This document shows positions 7,983 through 16,555 of a stretch of DNA of 64,000 bases, one piece after another. This stretch comes from Pseudomonadota bacterium (GTDB taxonomy: Bacteria > Pseudomonadota > Gammaproteobacteria > Burkholderiales > Burkholderiaceae_B). The position numbers were made by a program, and so were the translations under genes. The stretch covers positions 303,775 to 367,774 of the forward strand of contig JAFACG010000009.1 in NCBI GenBank assembly GCA_023425645.1. Direction: 5' to 3'. Each line of letters begins with the position of its first letter. Position 1 is the stretch's first letter. Under the pieces are notes generated by a model. It saw only the letters and a program-made list of their open reading frames with translations, had not been told where the DNA came from and ran no database searches.

Positions 7983-9075
7983 GCAGGGCCTCGCTGGGGA
8001 GCTGGACGCGGCAGCGGCGCGCGGCCAGGGGCGCGAGCAGACGGTCGCCTTGTTCAGGGTTGACGATGGCCTGCACGGTCAGCCCGTCCATGCCTTCGGG
8101 GCGCAGGATCAGCTTGTAGTGGCGGCCCAGGAATACGCCGTCCACGATGTCGGCCAGAAAGGTGTTGGCGGCTGCGGCCGGGCTGGCGCTATCGAGCACG
8201 CGGATGTTCTCGGGGCGGATGAACAGGCGGCCGGGTGCGGCGGGCGCGTCCCGATCCAGGTCCAGGCGGGCGCGCTCGACCAGCACGGCCGCGCCCTCCA
8301 GGGGCGTGTAGGGCAGCCAGTTCGCTTCGCCGATGAAGCCGGCCACGAAGGGATCGGCGGGCGAGCGGTACAGCGCCTGCGGGCGGTCGAACTGCACCAG
8401 CCGGCCTTTTTCCATCACGGCGATGCGGTCGGCCATCACCATGGCTTCTTCCTGGTCGTGGGTGACCATCAGCGTGGTGATGGACAATTGTTTCTGCAGG
8501 GCGCGCAGTTCGATGCGCAGGCGCTCGCGCACCTGGGCGTCCAGGGCCGACATGGGCTCGTCCAGCAGGAGCAGCGAGGGCGAGGGCGCCAGGGCCCGGG
8601 CCAGGGCGACGCGCTGCTGCTGGCCCCCGGACAATTGGGCGGGATACTTGTCTTCCGAGCCGGAAAGGCCCACCAGGTCCAGCATCTCGGATACGCGCTG
8701 GCGCACCTGGTCGGCCAGGCGGCGGCGCGGCGACAGGCCGTAGGCGATGTTCTGCGCCACGGTCAGGTTGGGGAACAGGGCGTAGGACTGGAACAGGATG
8801 CCATAGTCGCGCTGTTGCGGCGGCAGATGGCTGATGTCGCGTCCGGCCATGACGATGGCGCCGCGCTCGGCCTGCTGCAGGCCGGCGATGCAGCGCAGCA
8901 AGGTGGTCTTGCCGCAGCCCGAGGGGCCCAGCAGGCAGACCAGTTCACCCGCCTGTATGTCCAGGCTCACCTGGTCCAGGGCGGTAAAGGAGCCGAACTG
9001 CTTGTGCAGTCCTTGTATCGATAGAAAGGCAGGGTTGGCGCTCATCCCGTGGTTCCGACTCGTCATGAATGTCAT
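7969..9075 (-). CDS. phnT: AEP ABC transporter ATP-binding protein
   Basis: A 368-residue ABC ATPase of the PotA/CysA-like type with a C-terminal TOBE-like extension. Walker A is GPSGCGKT (residues 50-57), the signature is LSGGQQQR, and Walker B is LLLLDEPMSALD. The C-terminal part includes LFIRPENIRVLD. It is the first gene of the AEP operon. Three in-frame ATGs (9075, 9066, 9045) are possible starts; the last directly precedes the conserved fold. The gene name phnT is functional, from operon context. Confidence 0.85.
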   Translation of the reverse strand: MTFMTSRNHGMSANPAFLSIQGLHKQFGSFTALDQVSLDIQAGELVCLLGPSGCGKTTLLRCIAGLQQAERGAIVMAGRDISHLPPQQRDYGILFQSYALFPNLTVAQNIAYGLSPRRRLADQVRQRVSEMLDLVGLSGSEDKYPAQLSGGQQQRVALARALAPSPSLLLLDEPMSALDAQVRERLRIELRALQKQLSITTLMVTHDQEEAMVMADRIAVMEKGRLVQFDRPQALYRSPADPFVAGFIGEANWLPYTPLEGAAVLVERARLDLDRDAPAAPGRLFIRPENIRVLDSASPAAAANTFLADIVDGVFLGRHYKLILRPEGMDGLTVQAIVNPEQGDRLLAPLAARRCRVQLPSEALHAHA

Positions 9076-9185
9076 GGTCGCCAGTATGGGAGCCGCACAT
9101 GATGGCTCTATGACAGAACATCAAATTTCTGTAATACGAGAATTGGATAATTTGGGCTTCGACTATTGAGGAGGAGAGTCGCGCC

Positions 9186-10058
9186 ATGCTGGCTCTGGAA
9201 CTGAAGTCCTTTCATGCCATCGCCCACAGCGGCTCCATTACTAAGGCCGCCCAGCAACTGGGCATCAGCCAGCCCACGGTGACCTCGCATCTGCGCCAGC
9301 TCGAGGCGCGTTACGGCATCGAATTGTTTTATCGCCAGGGCAAAGGAGTTTATCTGAGCGAGCAGGGCGAGCGCCTGCTTCCCCAGGTCGAGGAACTGAT
9401 GCAGCAGGCCGCGCAGATCGACTTCAGCCTGCGGGACCTTCGTGACCTGAAGAGCGGCAAGCTGCGCGTGGGCGCCACCGGCCCCTACTACATCATGGAT
9501 GTGTTGCGGCGGTTCTGCCAAGCCTATCCCGGCGTGGAAATGAAGCTGAGCATCGACAATTCGCAGCGCGTGCTCAGCAGCCTGCTGGACTATCAGCTCG
9601 ATGTGATCGCCTCGTCCTTCCTGGTGGACGATGAGCGCATCATCCGCGTGCTGCTGGCCTCCGATCCGCTGGTCGTGGTGTTGCGGCGCGATCACCCGCT
9701 GGCCGCGCGCAAGCGCGTGCGCATCGCCGAACTTTGCCGTCATGCCATCCTGATGCGCGAGGCCGGTTCCATGACGCGCGAGCTGTGCCAGCAGGTGTTC
9801 CGCCAGGCGGGCCAGGAGCCCGGCCAGGTATTGGAGATCGGCAGCCGGGAAGCGATCTGCTGGGCCATCGTCTGCGGGCTGGGGGCCAGCCTGCTGCCCA
9901 TGCGCGAGGTGCCCGCGCACCCGGACATCGTCACCCTGTCCATCAGCGACGTGTCCATGCATCTGAACGAATATGTGTATTGCCTGAAGGAACGCGCCCA
10001 TGGCCACGCCATCCGCGCATTCCTGGACCAGGTCCAGGCGGACTTGCCCGCTCTTTGA
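9186..10058 (+). CDS. LysR-family regulator associated with AEP catabolism
   Basis: A 290-residue LysR-type regulator. The N-terminal helix-turn-helix covers residues about 3-62 (SGSITKAAQQLGISQPTVTS), followed by a linker helix and a periplasmic-binding-like effector domain. It is transcribed divergently from the AEP operon over a 110-base gap. Its start is preceded by a strong Shine-Dalgarno (GAGGAGGAG). Position and sequence resemble the LysR regulators recurrent beside AEP genes. It probably activates the divergent operon when AEP is present. An imperfect inverted sequence (AATTTCTG...CGAGAATT, about 9124-9144) could be its site, but this is weak. Confidence 0.88.
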   Translation: MLALELKSFHAIAHSGSITKAAQQLGISQPTVTSHLRQLEARYGIELFYRQGKGVYLSEQGERLLPQVEELMQQAAQIDFSLRDLRDLKSGKLRVGATGPYYIMDVLRRFCQAYPGVEMKLSIDNSQRVLSSLLDYQLDVIASSFLVDDERIIRVLLASDPLVVVLRRDHPLAARKRVRIAELCRHAILMREAGSMTRELCQQVFRQAGQEPGQVLEIGSREAICWAIVCGLGASLLPMREVPAHPDIVTLSISDVSMHLNEYVYCLKERAHGHAIRAFLDQVQADLPAL

Positions 10059-10121
10059 GGGCCCGTTCAGCGCCCCGGCGAAGCAAGGGGCGTCATGCAA
10101 AGCGCGTGAACGGGGCCCGGG
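10059..10121. repeat. Nested inverted repeat after lysR
   Basis: Directly after the lysR stop an outer inverted repeat (GGGCCCGTTCAGCGC near 10059-10073 with GCGCGTGAACGGGGCCC near 10102-10118, imperfect) encloses an inner stem (CGCCCC / GGGGCG). Position between convergent genes suggests a bidirectional terminator, although it has no U-tract. Confidence 0.6.
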
Positions 10122-10133
10122 AGCGGGGCAGCG

Positions 10134-12149
10134 TCAACCCTGCCGGGACAGGGCGGCCTGGAAGGCGTCGCGCGCCTGGCGCACCGCCTGGCGGCGTTCG
10201 TCCAGCGTCTTGCGTTGGGCCGCGATCTGGTCTTCCTGTTGGGCCAGCTGTTCCGTGAAACGCTGGCCCAGCGTGCTCTGGGCCGTGACCGCGCCCAGGT
10301 TGGCGCGTATGCGTTCCTGCTCGGCCACGGTCTCGTCCAGGGCCTGCTGGGCCTGTTGCTGCAGGTCCTGCGCCTGGCTCAGCCGGCGGCGCAGTTCGAT
10401 CAGCTTGTCCAGCCGTTCGGCCTGCGCCTTGTCCGCGCCGGCGCCGCGCCATTGCGCCAGCAGGTTCTCGTCGATGTCCTCCAGACGCAGCTCCATCTGG
10501 TCCTGGAAACTCAGGTCCGCGGTCACCGTCACGGTCTTGCCCTTGGGCACCTTGACCTTCAGGCGGTGCTCCTGCGCCGTGTCGCTGTCGTGCGCGTCGG
10601 ACTTCAGGGTCCAGCCGTCCTGGCGGGGCAGCTGGATCATCACGGTGCGGTCCTCGTCCGCCGCTCCCTTGATGTCGAAACGGTGGTGCCGGATGCGGGT
10701 CCAGTCCGAGCGGGCGATGCCGTCGCTCACGCGGGTGCGGGACAGGCGGTGCTCCTCGGTCTGCTCGGCGCGGACCTGCACTTTGCTGTCGCGCGCGAAG
10801 TAGATCAGACGCTGCCCGCCGGCAGGCAGGCCCGCCAGTTCGGCATCGCCCACGTGGCCGTCGCGCTGGTTGAAGACGGTGATGATGCCCGGCGGCAGCG
10901 TTCCGGCCTGCTGATTGTCCAGCAGGATGGCGGCAGTGGGATGGTCTCCGCTCTGACCGCTTTGGTAGACCGACAGGGATTCGGCCTTGAGCTCGGCGTC
11001 GACGAAGGGCACGGATACGGTCTGTCCGGCCGGCACGTCCAGGGCCTGCGGGAGGCTGTAGCGCACCTGGGTCAGGCCTTCCTGGACACGCGCGGCGGGC
11101 TCGGGGCTATAGGGTTGAGTCCAGGCGCGGTCCTCGGCCATTTCAGCCATCACGGGCGCGGCGGCGGGCATGGCCATCCTGGCCACGTTGCCCGCCGCCG
11201 CAGTCACCATGGCGCGGCTCTTGGCCGTGGCCGACTGGGTGTCGGCCGCCGGCGCGCGCGAACTGCCCACCGCGACCGGCAGTTCGGGGCGCTCGTTCCA
11301 GTAGCGCTCCAGCAGCCGCTGGCGCAGCACCACGGGCGAGCCGGAGCTGAGGGTGACCTTGACGTTCTTCCAGTCCTCGCCGCTGGTGTTCTCGAAGACG
11401 GCCCAGGCCTGCAGGCGGGCCTTGCCGCCTTCCATCATCAGGCGATAGGTGCTCTTCCAGACAGGGGCGGGAATCAGGTAGGACAGGCGGGCCGGGCCTT
11501 CGCCGCCCTGGCCCAGGACGATATGGATGTCGCGTGTCTGGTCATTGTTCTGGCTGGCCAGCACCTGGGCGGCCTGTTGCAGCTTTTTCTGCAGTTCGCC
11601 GTCCAGCAGCTCCAGGTTTGCGTCCGGGCCGAGCTCCAGCGTCTGGATCTGGCCGTTGCCGGCCAGCACGGACAACAGGGTCTGCGCCGGCCTGTCGCGC
11701 GTGGGCGGCGAGCTCTGCACGCCCAGCACGGCGCCGCTGACGTTGCGCCCCTGGGAGCTGGCCTTCACCTGCACGCCGCGCAGCGCATGGGCCAGGGCGG
11801 CGGGCGAACGCAGGTCCTCGGCGGAGAAGGGCAGGTTGTCGAAGGTCTCCTTGAGCGGCGCAAGGCCCGAAAGAGTGACCGATTCGATGCGGTGCTTGCC
11901 GTCGATGGCCATCAGCGTCTTGAGCACGTCGTCGACCTGGTTCAGGGGAACGCGGATCTGCACGGCGCCGTCGCTGCCGGCCTGTACGCTGCGTTCGATC
12001 TCGGCCATGCCGGCGGTGGACAGCGTGATGGTCTGGATTTCATCGGCCCAGGCGGCGGCGCTGCCGGCCGCCAGCCAGAGGGCCAGCAGGGCGCGGCTCA
12101 GGACGCGCAGGCGGGGAGCATGACGACGGGCTGGCGCGGAGTGGGTCAT
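10134..12149 (-). CDS. DUF4139 (mucoidy inhibitor MuiA-like) domain protein, exported
   Basis: A 671-residue protein with an N-terminal Sec signal peptide (about residues 12-38, ending AAWA-DEIQ). The middle holds a DUF4139-like region, with YLIPAPVWKSTYRLMME and VFENTSGEDWKNVKVTLSSG, both typical of this family. The last about 110 residues are Gln/Glu/Ala-rich and predicted coiled coil. I chose the ATG at 12149 because the signal peptide follows it; an upstream in-frame start runs into the repeat block. Function in the family is unclear (named after MuiA of Shigella/E. coli lore). No operon partners are seen. Confidence 0.75.
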   Translation of the reverse strand: MTHSAPARRHAPRLRVLSRALLALWLAAGSAAAWADEIQTITLSTAGMAEIERSVQAGSDGAVQIRVPLNQVDDVLKTLMAIDGKHRIESVTLSGLAPLKETFDNLPFSAEDLRSPAALAHALRGVQVKASSQGRNVSGAVLGVQSSPPTRDRPAQTLLSVLAGNGQIQTLELGPDANLELLDGELQKKLQQAAQVLASQNNDQTRDIHIVLGQGGEGPARLSYLIPAPVWKSTYRLMMEGGKARLQAWAVFENTSGEDWKNVKVTLSSGSPVVLRQRLLERYWNERPELPVAVGSSRAPAADTQSATAKSRAMVTAAAGNVARMAMPAAAPVMAEMAEDRAWTQPYSPEPAARVQEGLTQVRYSLPQALDVPAGQTVSVPFVDAELKAESLSVYQSGQSGDHPTAAILLDNQQAGTLPPGIITVFNQRDGHVGDAELAGLPAGGQRLIYFARDSKVQVRAEQTEEHRLSRTRVSDGIARSDWTRIRHHRFDIKGAADEDRTVMIQLPRQDGWTLKSDAHDSDTAQEHRLKVKVPKGKTVTVTADLSFQDQMELRLEDIDENLLAQWRGAGADKAQAERLDKLIELRRRLSQAQDLQQQAQQALDETVAEQERIRANLGAVTAQSTLGQRFTEQLAQQEDQIAAQRKTLDERRQAVRQARDAFQAALSRQG

Positions 12150-12625
12150 TGGGCGTTTCCTTGTTCTTGCGTTGGCGAGTGAGGCTGTTGGACGCATTAT
12201 GCCCAGCCTTGGGCGTGCCTGTCTGTGATACGGGTAACAAAACATGCCCCCACGCTGCGCAGGCTCCGCCTGCTTGCTGTCCCCCAAGGGGGCCATTCTT
12301 GCCTTGGGGCGGCCCGGCGGCAAGAAATGCCCCTACGCTGCGCAGGCCGAAGGCCTGCTTGCTGCCCCCCAAGGGGGCCATTCCTGCCTCGGGGCGGCCC
12401 GGCGGCGAGAAATGCCCCCACGCTGCGCAGGCCGAAGGCCTGCTTGCTGCCCCCCAAGGGGGCCATTCTTGCCTCGGGGCGGCCCGGCGGCAAGAAATGC
12501 CCCTACGCTGCGCAGGCTGAAAATGGCGCGCCGGTCATCAAAATGCCCTCGGCCTCTGCTAGCATCCCCGTGAGCGGCCGGCCGGCACCGGGGCTGCAAT
12601 GCAATTCGAGGAAGGACGAATCATC
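12150..12625. other. 476-base intergenic region dominated by tandem repeats
   Basis: Between the start of the DUF4139 gene and the prepilin-peptidase-like gene there is no convincing coding frame. The first about 95 bases should hold the DUF4139 promoter; positions 12244-12525 are tandem GC-rich repeats; the last about 100 bases carry the Shine-Dalgarno of the next gene. The open frames crossing the repeats are compositional artefacts. Confidence 0.7.
12244..12525. repeat. Tandem 83-85 bp GC-rich palindromic repeat, 3.3 copies
   Basis: Copies start at 12244, 12327, 12412 and 12497 (the last partial), with periods of 83, 85 and 85 bases. Each unit contains three short palindromes: GCAGGCCGAAGGCCTGC-like, CCCCCAAGGGGG, and TTGCC...GGCAA. 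The unit resembles the intergenic REP-like elements common in Bordetella/Achromobacter-type genomes (from general knowledge). A diverged copy in inverse orientation lies at 34093-34252. Confidence 0.9.
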
Positions 12626-13306
12626 ATGATGTGGACGCAATGGGGCGGGGCCTGGGCGGGATCGGCGGCGGCGGTGGGCATGGCGCTGCTGCTGGCGCGG
12701 CCAGCCGGCAGCCTGGCCTGGGCGTTGCCCGTCGAGCTGGAGCCGGAACTGGAGCGGCGGTCGCGCGATCGCCATCGCCGCTGGCGGCTTCTGTTCCAGG
12801 CGGCGGCCCTGGTCTTGCTGGTCCTGGCGGGATGGCGGCTGCGCCTGACGCCGGCTCTGCTGGGGGCCTGCCTGTTCATCATAGGCGGCCTGTTGCTGGC
12901 CTGGATCGATGCCGAGACCGGCTACCTGCCTGATCGCCTGACTTTGCCGTTGCTGTGGCTGGGCCTGCTGACCAATCTGGGCGACACCTTTGCGGCGCTG
13001 CCCATGGCGGTTCTGGGGGCGGCGCTGGGCTACACGGCGCTCTGGGCGATCAATCAGGCTTTCCTGCTGTCCACCGGCAGGCATGGCATGGGCTATGGCG
13101 ACTTCAAGCTGCTGGCGGCGCTGGGGGCCTGGCTGGGGGCGCCGGCTTTGCCCACCGTGGTGCTGGCCGGCTCCCTGCTGGGCCTGCTGGCGGCGCAGGT
13201 CCTGCGCCTGACCGGACGCATGCAGGCGGGGCAGGCCTTGCACTTCGGTCCTTATCTGGTGGCGGGCGGGCTGTTTGCCCTGTTTACGTCGTCCGATTTT
13301 TTGTAA
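12626..13306 (+). CDS. Short prepilin peptidase (A24)-like membrane protein
   Basis: A 226-residue multi-spanning protein with the type IV prepilin peptidase domain. The two catalytic aspartates are present: D95 in AWIDAETGYLPDRLTL and D159 in GMGYGDFKLLAALGAWLG. The N-terminal methyltransferase region with its CxxC pairs, present in full-length PilD, is missing; the first 90 residues are instead two hydrophobic segments with a charged linker. An upstream ATG at 12599 exists, but the Shine-Dalgarno GAGGAAGG at about 12608 favours 12626. No pilin or secretion genes are adjacent, so its substrate is unknown. It may be a PilD paralogue acting on a remote system. Confidence 0.82.
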   Translation: MMWTQWGGAWAGSAAAVGMALLLARPAGSLAWALPVELEPELERRSRDRHRRWRLLFQAAALVLLVLAGWRLRLTPALLGACLFIIGGLLLAWIDAETGYLPDRLTLPLLWLGLLTNLGDTFAALPMAVLGAALGYTALWAINQAFLLSTGRHGMGYGDFKLLAALGAWLGAPALPTVVLAGSLLGLLAAQVLRLTGRMQAGQALHFGPYLVAGGLFALFTSSDFL

Positions 13307-13495
13307 AAAATTGTCTTAATTTTTCAACATATCGACAAAAACATCCATGTGCCCCATTCCCTGCTGGCATAGTGAGCGCCTGCGGGAATGTGCATGTCGG
13401 GGCCCTGCCCGCGCCGTATTCCCGCCCTTCTACCGCAGCACTTCCAATGCACAAGGATACGCCGCACCATAGCGGCGGTCCAAGGGGATACATCC

Positions 13496-15466
13496 GTGAA
13501 TCGTCGTGACTTTCTGTTCAGCGCCGCCGCCGCCAGCGTGACCGCGCCCATCTGGTTCAAATCCGCCATCTCGCCCTTGCAGGCGCAGGAACTGGCGCCC
13601 AAGGGCGCGCGCATCCACAAGGTGGCCATTTTCCCCGCCATCGGCTTCGCCCGGGTCGGCAATGCCAGCGAATGGTTTCTGGCTCCGGAAGTCCCAGGCC
13701 TGATGCCCGAGCCCGAGGGCGGCTTCAAGGACGCCCGGGGCCGGGTGAAGAAGCAGGCCCAGCGATTCCGCCTGTATGGCTATGACGAGCAGGGGCGCGT
13801 GGTGCGGGAGCTGGATGCCTCCTTCAAGCCGCGCTGGAGCGTGCACGTGGCCAATACCAAGGCCGCCTGGTATGGCTTCGTGAATGCCATGGACCGTGGC
13901 GCCGCGGCTCCGGGCGTGCCCGGCGCGCAGCGCAACGCCTTCATTCCGGCCGCCAAGCGGGCCGCCATGCTCGCCATCGATCCCGGCGTCGTGTCCATCA
14001 GCGGCGCCTCGGTCAATGCGCAAGGCACGGATCCGGCCTTTCGCATGCAGGGCATGTTCTGGCAGACGCTGGACGTGCCGCTGGGTCACTTGCGCACGGA
14101 CGAGCAGGGCCGCCTGCTGGTGTTCCCGGCCGATGGCGTGTCGCGCACGGCGGTCGAGCAGAATCCGGTGCGCGACTTCACCAACAACGACGGTTGGCAC
14201 GACGATTGGTGCGACGGCTGGGTCAAGGCCACCGTGGAAGTGGATGGCCGCGAGCTGGAATGCGATCCGGCCTGGGTGGTGTCTTGCGGGCCCAAGTTCG
14301 CTCCGCAGTTCGAACCCGTCGTGACCTTGTACGATGCGGCGCGCGAGGCCATGATCGCGCTCGGACAACTGCCTGCGCCCACGGACATGGTGTCGTTCCG
14401 CCGGGACGTGCTGCCCATCCTGCGCCGCAGCGGCCAGATGCAATGGGTGGCCAGCGCCTCTTTCCTGGGCTCGGCCTGGAATCACGTCGGCGACCTGTCC
14501 GATCCCAAGACGCTGGCCCGCCTGGCCGAACCGGGCGAAGCCGCCCGCGAGCAGCGCCGGAAAGTCTTTCAGGCTTTCCGGCGGCCCGACGGCAAGGACT
14601 TGCGCGCCGAGGCGCTGCCCATCATGCTGGGCGACGGCATCAATTATCCCGACAGCCCGCATTCCTGGCTGTCCCTGACGCCCACGCAGTACGCCGTCCT
14701 GGATCTGTGGGCCCAGGGGCGTTTCGTGAACGACTACCAGGACGAACAGCTCGATGCCTACGCGTCGCTGGATGAGCTGCCTTTGGAGTTGCAGCCCGAG
14801 GCCCTGACGCGGGCGGCGTTGGACGCATGCTCGGGCGGCGCCTTCCACCCCGGCGTGGAGATCACCTGGCCCATCCGCCACCCCGAACTGTTCCGCGGGC
14901 CCAAGCAGACCAGCCTGCCGTTCCGTATCGCGCTGTCCGATCGCCCAGGCCTGATTCAGGACATGGGCTATCAGCTCAATCCGGTCAATGTGTTCAAGGG
15001 CAATCCGGAGCGCCCCGATCATGGCGCGCCGGTGGGCCCGCAAGCGCCCGGCGACCTGACCCGCTGGATGGGCGTGCCCTGGCAGGGCGACGCTTTCAGT
15101 TGCCAGGCGGTGCAGACGGCGGACGGGTTCCCCACGCCCATCTGGTGGCCGGCCCTGTTGCCGGTGGACGTGCTGCCCGAAGCGTTCTACCGGCAGTTGA
15201 TGCGCGAGGAGCTGAGCGCCGAGGAGCGTCTGCGTTTCTTCCATTCGCGGGTGCCCTGGGCGCGCGGCGCGGCCGGCATCGGCTTGCACGTGGAGGCCGG
15301 CTATACGGACGGCCTGCGGCGCATGATCGAGCTTTGGACTCGCATGGGGGTCGTGGTAAAAAGGCCGGGGCCTGCGGGCCTGGCGGGAGTTCCGGAGCAG
15401 TTGTACGTGGAAGTGCAGCGCGGTTCCATGGATATCGTCCCGCCGCTGTCGCAGACCGGGACCTGA
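13496..15466 (+). CDS. LodA-like CTQ-dependent amino acid oxidase
   Basis: A 656-residue protein with clear resemblance to L-lysine 6-oxidase LodA and glycine oxidase GoxA, which use a cysteine tryptophylquinone (CTQ) cofactor made from a Cys and a Trp of the protein. Candidate cofactor residues are C445 in DACSGGAFHPGVEI and W550/W551 in TPIWWPA. The N-terminus (NRRDFLFSAAAASV) looks like a twin-arginine signal with the mature part starting near residue 30. Start is GTG at 13496, preceded by an AAGGGGA Shine-Dalgarno. The LodB-like gene follows 11 bases later. Family members release H2O2 and can be antibacterial. The substrate here is unknown. Confidence 0.85.
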   Translation: MNRRDFLFSAAAASVTAPIWFKSAISPLQAQELAPKGARIHKVAIFPAIGFARVGNASEWFLAPEVPGLMPEPEGGFKDARGRVKKQAQRFRLYGYDEQGRVVRELDASFKPRWSVHVANTKAAWYGFVNAMDRGAAAPGVPGAQRNAFIPAAKRAAMLAIDPGVVSISGASVNAQGTDPAFRMQGMFWQTLDVPLGHLRTDEQGRLLVFPADGVSRTAVEQNPVRDFTNNDGWHDDWCDGWVKATVEVDGRELECDPAWVVSCGPKFAPQFEPVVTLYDAAREAMIALGQLPAPTDMVSFRRDVLPILRRSGQMQWVASASFLGSAWNHVGDLSDPKTLARLAEPGEAAREQRRKVFQAFRRPDGKDLRAEALPIMLGDGINYPDSPHSWLSLTPTQYAVLDLWAQGRFVNDYQDEQLDAYASLDELPLELQPEALTRAALDACSGGAFHPGVEITWPIRHPELFRGPKQTSLPFRIALSDRPGLIQDMGYQLNPVNVFKGNPERPDHGAPVGPQAPGDLTRWMGVPWQGDAFSCQAVQTADGFPTPIWWPALLPVDVLPEAFYRQLMREELSAEERLRFFHSRVPWARGAAGIGLHVEAGYTDGLRRMIELWTRMGVVVKRPGPAGLAGVPEQLYVEVQRGSMDIVPPLSQTGT

Positions 15467-15477
15467 GGATTTTTTTC

Positions 15478-16548
15478 ATGATTATTGTTGTAGGCGCCGG
15501 CTTGGCCGGCCTGGTGGCGGCGCGCCGTCTGAGCATGCAGGGCCACCGGCCCGTGCTCGTCGCTTGCGGCGGCCCGGCTGCCGCCCTGGGCGAGACCTTG
15601 TCCGAGCGCGGTGCGCGCTTCCTGGATGTGCTGGGCTGGGCTGATTGCCTGGACGAGTCCGTGGCCCTGGCCGGCCAGGGCCGTTTTTCCGCCTGGGGCG
15701 GAGCGGGCCTGCGTACCGTGCAGGATGAAGACGGGCAGGGTTATCTGGTGGACAAGGCTCGCCTGGAACAGGTCTTGGCCGAACGCCTGAAGGGTGACGA
15801 TCTCGAGTGGCGGTCCGCTCGCGCGCTGCGCCTGGAGCACGTGCCGGACGGCGTGCGCGCCATGCTGGACGATGGGGCGGCGCTGGAAGGCCAGGCCCTG
15901 ATCGATTGCACCGGCAGGGCGGCCCTGTCCGCCGGCGAGCTGGCCAATCGCCGCCGTCTGGACCGGCTGGTCGCCGCCTGGCGCGTGTTCGATCTGCCGG
16001 ACGGCGCCGAAACCTTGGCGGCCACCCTGGTGGAAGCGGTGGAACTGGGCTGGTGGTATATGTCGCCCATGCCGGGCCGGCGCATGATGCTGGCGCTGTT
16101 TTCCGATTCCGATCTGCTGCCCGATGGCCTGAGTCGGGACGGCCGGGTCTGGGCTGGTCTGGCGGCCTGCACGGATGCGGTGCGGGTGCGGCTGGAGAGC
16201 CTGGGATTGGACAAGGCCTTGGATGGTCAGGCTCCCGCCGTGGCGGCGGCGGCGACCTGCCTGGTGTCGCGTTTCATCGAAGGCCGCATTCTGCGCGCCG
16301 GCGACGCGGCGGCGGCCATGGACCCCCTGGCCGCCAATGGATTGGCCACGGCGCTGTGGAGCGGCGTGCACGCGGCCGATGCGGCGCTGGCCCTGCTCAA
16401 AGGAGATGCCGAGCCGGCGCGCCGCTACGAAAAAGATTATCTGCTGGGGCTGGTGCGGCATCTGAATTCCCAGCATGCCCTGTACGGTGCGGAGCAGCGC
16501 TATGCCGCCCAGCCATTCTGGCAACGCCGCCACCGGGCTTTGGACTAG
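15478..16548 (+). CDS. LodB-like flavoprotein for CTQ maturation
   Basis: A 356-residue FAD-dependent protein. The nucleotide-binding motif IIVVGAGLAGLVAARRL is at residues 2-18, and a second FAD-contact motif RILRAGDAAAAMDPLAANGLA is in the C-terminal third. In characterised pairs LodB is needed to form the CTQ cofactor in LodA, acting in the cytoplasm before export. The gene follows the LodA-like gene by 11 bases with a TGAGGA Shine-Dalgarno. It resembles tryptophan halogenase/geranylgeranyl reductase-type flavoproteins, so the maturation role rests on the gene pairing. Confidence 0.82.
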   Translation: MIIVVGAGLAGLVAARRLSMQGHRPVLVACGGPAAALGETLSERGARFLDVLGWADCLDESVALAGQGRFSAWGGAGLRTVQDEDGQGYLVDKARLEQVLAERLKGDDLEWRSARALRLEHVPDGVRAMLDDGAALEGQALIDCTGRAALSAGELANRRRLDRLVAAWRVFDLPDGAETLAATLVEAVELGWWYMSPMPGRRMMLALFSDSDLLPDGLSRDGRVWAGLAACTDAVRVRLESLGLDKALDGQAPAVAAAATCLVSRFIEGRILRAGDAAAAMDPLAANGLATALWSGVHAADAALALLKGDAEPARRYEKDYLLGLVRHLNSQHALYGAEQRYAAQPFWQRRHRALD

Positions 16549-16555
16549 GCTGCAG

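Noticed and set aside
5901..8063. 720-residue plus-strand frame opposite the AEP permease
   Set aside because: Composition (Gln/Gly/His/Ala-rich, no domain) marks it as a shadow of the minus-strand permease and phnX genes.
12225..12629. Several overlapping open frames on both strands across the repeat block
   Set aside because: They follow the 85-bp period (which is not a multiple of 3 in all copies) and read as repeats of the same low-complexity peptide; no Shine-Dalgarno or family resemblance.
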